Source: Jaltomata sinuosa (taxonomy: Eukaryota > Streptophyta > Magnoliopsida > Solanales > Solanaceae). Taken from it: DNA of 64,000 bases. Shown here piece by piece: positions 57,855 to 64,000 of this stretch. The translations under genes and the position numbers were made by a program. The notes beneath the pieces were generated by a model, which saw nothing but the letters and a program-made list of their open reading frames with translations, did no database searches and was not told the DNA's origin. Every line of letters begins with the position of its first letter. Within the stretch, counting starts at the first letter, position 1. The stretch spans positions 124,001-188,000 of the forward strand of contig QJPP01000859.1 in assembly GCA_003996215.1 (NCBI GenBank). Direction: 5' to 3'.

Positions 57855-58593
57855 TGTTGGGAAATGCAAGGCACTAACAAAGAATGCACGACAGGGTAGC
57901 AGCGGAAGAATACCCAAGTCTAAACTTTCCCTTTCAATTTGAACCAAGATAAGATAAACTAACCAAGCACAATGGTAATAAGGCATCAAGTATATCAACC
58001 AAAAGAAATACGACAAGATAAAATAAACCAATCACAGGAGACACCAAGATTTACGTGGAAAACCCCTTCGGTGTGAAGAGTAAAAACTACGGGACCAAAA
58101 CCTCCACTATAATCTCCAAGAGTTACAATAATCATTCTCCAAAATGGCTACCAAATAAGTGCCAAATAACGAGCAACACTACATAAATCACAACATCAAA
58201 AAACAAGAGAATAAAAGGAGCAAAAGCACCAAAAAATGCAGGTACTGTTCATGGATGCAAAACTGGAGCTACAGGATACCAAATACAACTCTGTCAGTTC
58301 CTAATAAAATATTGAGATGAGAGAAACAAGTTGTCCAAAAATCAGCTCAATCGGATAAGAAACGAAGTGAGAATCGCGATTTGAATTTGACAATTTAGGG
58401 CTGAAATTAGGTGCAAAAATCTGCAGTTTTTCTCTATATGTGACTGCTTAAAACTCGTATGGATGATGAAATAAGACCTAAAAAATATCTATATATATGC
58501 CCCATAGAATTGGGCCTATGGGCAAAAGGTGGTTGGTCCAAATTGAGCTTTATTTATCCACATAGGAAGGGGGAAAAATCCATAACCCCAACA
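57855..58593 (-). repeat. Copia 5' LTR
   Basis: TGTTGGGAAATGCAAGG to ACCCCAACA. Homologous to 53066-53803. Confidence 0.92.
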
Positions 58594-58885
58594 CTTTTAT
58601 CATTATCACATCTTGTAACGATTCATGCCTTCTGCAAATTGTTACTATATATAACAGGTTGGCACACATCTCTCAAGCAGCTTTGTGTGTTTATAGAATC
58701 CCACCTCAAAAAAATTAATATTTTTTCTATTTTAATTTATTTGTCTTACTTTTTATTTTAATGTGGTATACATTTGATTAAAATATTCTATTATGTATTT
58801 GATAATTACGTAAAAAGATATTATAAATTACATTATAAAAATTTGGTTGACTCTCAAAATTCTATTAGTGCCACATAAATTGAGA
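58594..58885. repeat. Sequence X, right copy, starting at the copia LTR
   Basis: Begins directly after the LTR with the first base of X and ends TAAATTGAGA, after which unrelated flank (CCGAGAGAATAAC) follows. So X-copia-X replaces the expected 5-bp target duplication. Confidence 0.85.
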
Positions 58886-59115
58886 CCGAGAGAATAACAC
58901 AATAACTAAAATATAAAAATATTTAAAAAATTATATAAAAAATTTGGTTCACTATTCAAATTTCATTTGTGCCCAGGTAAATTGGAATAAAAGGAGTAAC
59001 ATATATTATTTGAAAATAACATAAAAAGTATTATAAATCACAATAATTAAAAAAAGGTATAATAAATTTAGTGACTTTTCAAATTCTATCTATGTAACAT
59101 ATATTGGGCTCATGC
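58795..59115. repeat. Three tandem degenerate MITE tails
   Basis: The phrase TATAAAAATTTGGTTGACTC, then TCAAAATTCTATTAGTGCCACATAAATTGAGA, recurs in weaker form ending at 58886, 58993 and 59107 (GTGCCCAGGTAAATTGGAATAAAAGGAGTAAC; ATGTAACATATATTGGG). These are ends of the common plant MITE type with a CTCCCTCCGT-like terminus, about 105-110 bases apart. Confidence 0.6.
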
Positions 59116-59457
59116 AAGCACATAGTTTTGTTTCTAGTATATACATATAGGGTGATGGTAAACATCCAAACAAAATGCTTCCAAAACGTCCAAAATGGGA
59201 TAGTTTGGTAATTTTGTGCATAATTCTTCTATTGCAAATGACAATAATATCCCTTGTTGAAAATTTTAGAATTTCAATTCTCTCACTTAACTTTATTGAA
59301 ATTAGTGAAAATAAAGGACACTTTTTTGTGCATGTTGCATTGTAAAGCATAATTTGCCTTTTCAATGTTTCATTCAATTTTTTTTATTCTTTTCATTTTC
59401 ATTAAATTTATTTTAAAATCTTACTGCAAGTTATTTTTTTTAAAAAAACCGACTAAA
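59116..59457. other. AT-rich spacer
   Basis: No gene, repeat or element end recognised. A minus-strand ORF (59090-59377) has no known motif. Confidence 0.5.
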
Positions 59458-60423
59458 ATCTACATAAAAGAATGAGTAATAGAATCTTGAAATCTGAAAA
59501 GATATAGAAAATTGATTATATCAAAAAATATATCTTTGCTTTTTCTATAAAAAACATACAAAAGTGAAGTAAGATGATTTTATTTTGAATTTTCAATAGA
59601 AAGAAATTATAAATAAAATTTAACCAAAAATAAAATTAAATAATTACTAGATCAAGTAAATTTATAAATACACACAAAATATTAAAAAAAATAGTTTGAA
59701 ATTATTAATGTGTTTTTTATAGAGATAAAAAATTACTACAACTTAAACAAATAAATGTTTGTAAAATATTTTACACACATTCGTGTTACTAACATTTATT
59801 TGTTTAAGTTGTAGTAATTTTTTATCTCTATAAAAAACACATTAATAATTTCAAACTATTTTTTTTAATATTTTGTGTGTATTTATAAATTTACTTGATC
59901 TAGTAATTATTTAATTTTATTTTTGGTTAAATTTTATTTATAATTTCTTTCTATTGAAAATTCAAAATAAAATCATCTTACTTCACTTTTGTATGTTTTT
60001 TATAGAAAAAGCAAAGATATATTTTTTGATATAATCAATTTTCTATATCTTTTCAGATTTCAAGATTCTATTACTCATTCTTTTATGTAGATCTACATAA
60101 AAGAATGAGTAATAGAATCTTGAAATCTGAAAAGATATAGAAAATTGATTATATCAAAAAATATATCTTTGCTTTTTCTATAAAAAACATACAAAAGTGA
60201 AGTAAGATGATTTTATTTTGAATTTTCAATAGAAAGAAATTATAAATAAAATTTAACCAAAAATAAAATTAAATAATTACTAGATCAAGTAAATTTATAA
60301 ATACACACAAAATATTAAAAAAAATAGTTTGAAATTATTAATGTGTTTTTTATAGAGATAAAAAATTACTACAACTTAAACAAATAAATGTTTGTAAAAT
60401 ATTTTACACACATTCGTGTTACT
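59458..60423. repeat. Inverted triplication: 302-bp perfect inverted repeat plus a third direct copy
   Basis: Arm 1 59458-59759, loop 59760-59790 (31 bases), arm 2 59791-60092 as exact reverse complement, then copy 3 at 60091-60423 identical to 59458-59790 over 333 bases. No difference was seen in any of the three copies. The second turn is a spacer-free palindrome at AGATCT (60089-60094). The third copy ends at the base where copy 1 turns back (GTGTTACT). Confidence 0.92.
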
Positions 60424-60904
60424 TTTCAAAATTCCTTCAAAAGTAAGATTTAATGATTTTTTTTTTAAAGAAGATAAAAGAGTAGTGTTAAATGGCACAA
60501 TTCATTTTGGCACAAACTTATCACAACTAGGGTAAAAAGTCTATTGTGTTCTTAATGAAAATTGGTTCCAATGTTACTTATTTTCCTTCTAAAAATTTCC
60601 TTCAAACATAGTCATTATTACACTTATCCTTTCAAGATTTAATCATCATTACACTTAAACATTCTTAAATATTCTTAATATTAATTATGAAAAATCAATA
60701 AATAAATAACATAAAGGAAAAATGAAAAAAAATATTAGAAAAAAATTCTCAACACATGAAATAACCTTGAAACTAATAATTCAGTACATATTTGTATAAA
60801 TAATGTGATATTAAAAATATTAAAATAACGTGAAATGCATAAAAATAGTAAACTAAATATACAAAGGTGAGAAAGTTATAAAAACATGATAATTGTGGAT
60901 CGAA
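60424..60904. other. AT-rich spacer before satellite
   Basis: No gene. A/T over 75 percent, no element ends recognised. Confidence 0.5.
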
Positions 60905-63001
60905 TATTGGTGTAAAAATGTTTGACTTGAATGAAAAATTGAATTGCTTTAATTTATATAACTCTAAGTATTATAAGATTGAATTGAGACTCAATTTGTG
61001 AATATAATAATTAGTCTACACAAATATTTGACTTTAATTGAAAAATTAAATCGATTCAATTTATATAACTCTAAGTATTATAAGATTGAATTGAGACTCA
61101 ATTTGTACATGTAACAATTAGTCAATACATATATTTTGCTCCAACTAGAAAATTGAATTTCACTAAAATTATAATATTGAATCGAGACTCAATTTGTAAT
61201 TGTAGCAATTAGTCAACATAAATATATTGACTTCAATTAAAAAATTAAAATCCTTTAATTTATATAACTCTAAATATTATAAGATTGAATTGAGACTCAA
61301 CATGTGCATGTAACAATTAATCAATACAAATGTTTGACTTTAATTGAAAAATTTATTTACTCTAAGTATTATAAAATCTAAGTATTATAAAATTGAATAG
61401 AGACTCAATTTGTGCATGTAATAATTAGTCAACACAAATGTTTGTCTTCAATTGAAAGAATGAATTGCTTCAATTTATACAACTCTAAGTATTTAAGATT
61501 GAATTAAGACTCAATTTGTTAAAGTAACAATTAGTCAACACAAATGTTTGACTTCAATTAAAAATTGAATTATTATTTATTATAACTGTAAGTATTATAA
61601 GATTATACTGAGACTCAATTTGCACATGTACCAATTAGTCAACATAAATGTTTGACTTCAATTTGAAAATTAAATTATTTCAACCTATATAACTCTAAGT
61701 ATTATAAGATTGGATTGAAACTCAATTTGTGGATATAATAATTAGTCAGTATAAATGTTGGACTTCAATTGAAAAATTGAATTGCTTTAATTTATATAAC
61801 TCTAAGTATTATAAGATTTTGAGACTCAATTTATGGATGTAACAATTAGTCAATACAAATATTTGACTTCAATTAAAAAATTAAATTGTTCCAAATATTA
61901 TGAGATTGAACTGTGAAAATCGAGTTATGGATGTAACAATGAATCAATACAAGCATTTGTCTTTAATTGAAAAATTGAATTGCTTCAATTTATACAACTC
62001 TAAGTATTATAAGATTGAATCAAGAATCAATTTGTGGAAGTAACAATTAGTCAACACAATTTTTTGACTTCAATTGACAAAATAAATTGCTCTAAATATT
62101 GTGATATTGAATTGTGACTCGATTTGTGAATTTAATAATTAGTCAATACAAATGTTTGACTTCAATTGAAAAAATAAATTACTCCAAATATTATAAGATT
62201 GAATTGTGACTCAATTTATGAATGTAACAATGTGTAAGTACAAATATTTAACTTCAATTGAAAAATTGAATTGCTTCGATTCATTCAATTTATGCGACAT
62301 CTTGTACTTGACTTCAATCAAATAATTGAATAGCTTTGATTTATTCGATTTATACAATAGATCTAAGTATTATAAGATTGAACTGAGACTCAATTTATGC
62401 ATGTAATAATTAGTCAAACAATTTTTTGACTTCAATTAAAAATTAAATTGCTTCAATTTATATGACTCTAAGTATTATAAGATTGAATTGAGACTCAATT
62501 TATGGATGTAATAATTTGTCAATACAAATGTTTGTCTTCAATTAAAATTGAATTGCTATGTATTATAACTTTAAATAGTATAAGATTAAATTGAGACTCA
62601 GTTTGTGCGTATAATAATCTGTCAACACAGATGTTTAATTTTAATTTGAAAATTAAATGTTTCCATCTATATAACTCTATGTATTATAAAATTGAATTGA
62701 AACCCAATTTGTGGATGTAACAATTAGTCAACACAAATGTTTGACTTCAATTAAAAAATTGAATTACTTTAATTTATATAAATCTAAGTATTATAAGATT
62801 AAATTGAGACTCAATTTGTGGATGAAACTATTAATCAATACAAATATTTTACTTCAATTGAAAAATTGAATTGCTTCAAATATTATGAGATTGAATTGTG
62901 ACTCAATTTGTGGATGTAACAATTAGTCAACACAAATATTTGACTTCAATTGAAAAATTGAATTGCTTCAATTTATATAAATCTAAGTATTATAAGATTG
63001 A
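60905..63001. repeat. AT-rich satellite array, about 19-20 units of about 107 or 91 bp
   Basis: Diagnostic phrase GAGACTCAATTTGTGGATGT recurs at 60986, 61093, 61184, 61292, 61399, 61506, 61611, 61717, 61820 and on to 62900. Each unit reads GTAACAATTAGTCAACACAA, ATGTTTGACTTCAATTGAAA, AATTGAATTGCTTCAATTTA, TATAACTCTAAGTATTATAAGATTGAATT. Short units lack the AATTTATATAACTCTAAGT part. The array ends abruptly at 63001 where an LTR begins. Confidence 0.9.
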
Positions 63002-63705
63002 TGTAACACCCTTGATTTTTAAACCAGGGTTAGAACCGCCCCACATATGTATTTAGACCCCCACTCAAGGACCAAATTAAAGGTTTTCGAGTCTAGTTTC
63101 CAACGCCGTTGACCGCTTATCAATCCGATATTTGTGCAAGTCTTTATGCCCATTTACCGAGTACTATGCAGTCTGCACACTGGACTGTGCGCCAGAGCAC
63201 TGGGGAGCGTTATATAAGCAACCAAAGGTCATTTTTTCCGAAATTTTTCATTCTCCTCTCTTTCTTTCAAGCCCTAAGTTTGTTTTTCTCTCCTCCTCTC
63301 ATCCTCCTTCACCAAGGTAAGTCCCCTCCATGATTTTTTGCAATTCTAACTAGTTTCTAACACCCAAATATGGATTTAATGATGAAATCCTAATTGTGAA
63401 TCTTAGGGTTTTAAAGAAAATATAACCAAGGTTTCAAGAACTGAAGTCTTGGAGTCTCTCCTTCAAGTTTCCTTCTCCTTTTTCAGGTATGTAAGAGTTT
63501 AGTGAGGGAAATCCATTCATCCTCATGCCTCTAGTTCTAGTCTTTGTTAGTTATGTCAAAGCTAGGGTTCTCAAAACCCCAATACTCAATTGCTTATGCC
63601 TTGCTCTATTTTACAAAAGGGAGTAGGACTTGATCATTGTATTTTATGAGTAATCATTCTTATGTTTCTCATGTTTAGTTATTTATTTGAATCTTACTCT
63701 TGAAG
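63002..63705 (+). mobile_element. Start of a chromovirus-type LTR, inserted in the satellite
   Basis: Begins TGTAACACCCTTGATTTTTA, the chromovirus LTR start, in the middle of a satellite unit. It contains a TATA box and a splice-donor-like site. It is interrupted at 63706 by another LTR. Open frames at 63109-63333 cover promoter and leader and have no known motifs. Confidence 0.65.
63211..63322 (+). promoter_or_regulatory. LTR promoter TATA box, pyrimidine-rich leader and possible splice donor
   Basis: TATATAAG at 63211-63218 in a GC-richer setting, then a CT-rich leader (63247-63310) and AAGGTAAGT at 63315-63322, a consensus plant 5' splice site. Confidence 0.55.
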
Positions 63706-63896
63706 TGTCATGACCCGAAATCGGGCCATGAGGGCATCAACATAAGCCCCCAAGTAGACAACCCTAACCCAAATATGTGGAAGATAATAAATAATAATTA
63801 AACTAAAGAAAGCGAAAGATATGACGAAAAGATAGAGCCAATAGCATATATACATACCATCGTACAAAAAAATACAAAAGAAGGCCCTAAAGTGAC
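63706..63896 (-). mobile_element. End of a minus-strand chromovirus-type LTR
   Basis: TGTCATGACCCGAAATCGGGCCATGA is a terminal hairpin with the same design as the G2 LTR end, so it is the 3' end of a minus-strand LTR nested in the LTR at 63002. It is interrupted at about 63897. Confidence 0.6.
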
Positions 63897-64000
63897 TGAT
63901 AACGCTCAAACTACACCTCAAATTAACGAGGCGTAAGCGATCGTTGTCAAGTAAAGAACCCAACAAGGTTGGGGTCGAATCCCACAGAGAATATGGTGAG
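63897..64000 (-). mobile_element. Edge of an Athila/Tat-type LTR, running off the window
   Basis: TGATAACGCTCAAACTACACC resembles the F LTR edge (TGATATGGACAAATTACACC). It continues with AAGGTTGGGGTCGAATCCCACAGAGAATATGG, the counterpart of 6016-6047. No primer site is seen to the left, so it is probably a 3' LTR end. Confidence 0.5.

Larger units (their letters stand above)
53066..58593 (-). mobile_element. Ty1/copia element, Tork lineage (Tnt1/Tto1-like), both LTRs present
   Basis: 5.5 kb with 738/739-bp LTRs starting TGTTGGG and ending CCCCAACA, tRNA-iMet primer site and PPT. Minus-strand gag, protease, integrase, RT and RNase H come in copia order. The polyprotein has several stops and shifts. 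LTRs differ by about 5 percent over the first 190 bases. Instead of 5-bp duplications both sides carry the 291-bp sequence X. Confidence 0.92.

Noticed and set aside
59458..60092. miRNA precursor or foldback transposon
   Set aside because: Perfect 302-bp arms plus a third direct copy and no target duplication fit template switching or an assembly error better.
60905..63001. CRISPR-like array
   Set aside because: Units are continuous tandem repeats without unique spacers, in a plant genome.
63109..63333. Small host gene with TATA box
   Set aside because: The TATA box and leader lie inside a chromovirus-type LTR starting at 63002.

Overview
This is a repeat-dense stretch of a plant nuclear genome, most likely from Solanaceae. 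The evidence is a Tork-lineage copia element of Tnt1/Tto1 type, a LINE with DUF4283-type ORF1 and a terminal RNase H, chromoviruses of Tekay/Del type, and degenerate 'putative plant transposon protein' ORFs (Pfam PF20167). I see no host protein gene, no rRNA or tRNA gene and no CRISPR array. Almost every base can be assigned to a transposable element, a piece of one, or tandem/satellite DNA, and every coding region is broken by stops or frameshifts.

Layout, left to right. 1-5156: 3' part of a plus-strand chromovirus (G1) with its 3' LTR. 5157-7430: 5' end of a minus-strand Ty3/gypsy element (F) with a tRNA-Asp-type primer site and its 5' LTR. 7431-10609: 5' internal half of a minus-strand Athila/Tat-like element (AT-1). 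10610-12061: an LTR shared by AT-1 and a second copy, AT-2. 12062-42566: AT-2 internal DNA, split by two insertions, with LTR material at 42567-45259. The insertions in AT-2 are element E (18061-24478, TSD AGTAC, carrying a MULE-like insert in its 3' LTR) and a LINE (about 26035-41953). The LINE contains an 8.8-kb non-autonomous LTR element (LARD, 31646-40408, TSD ACAAA). 45260-about 52266: minus-strand chromovirus G2, interrupted by the AT complex inside its chromodomain-like tail. 53066-58593: minus-strand Tork copia element with both LTRs, flanked by a 291-bp duplicated sequence X. 58594-60904: MITE tails and an inverted triplication. 60905-63001: satellite of about 107/91-bp units. 63002-64000: edges of three more LTRs.

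Nesting: G2 contains AT-2, which contains the LINE, which contains the LARD. Separately AT-2 contains E, which contains the MULE-like insert; AT-1 appears to contain F, and F to contain G1. Two insertion events leave perfect 5-bp target duplications and restore the interrupted reading when removed.

Most unusual signals. (1) Clusters of 12-13-bp self-complementary words, in three sequence types, sit in the LTRs or internal DNA of otherwise different retroelement families: CCACGA-N-TCGTGG in G1 and F, CCGCTATAGCGG in the LARD, GTGCGATCGCAC in AT. (2) A 302-bp perfect inverted repeat followed by a third identical copy (59458-60423). (3) A copia element bordered by a 291-bp flanking duplication instead of 5 bp. 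(4) PF20167 ORFs in two unrelated non-autonomous LTR elements, one of them antisense to its element. (5) Many LTR edges carry terminal hairpins. Family assignments rest on motifs and known retroelement organisation; I could run no database search.
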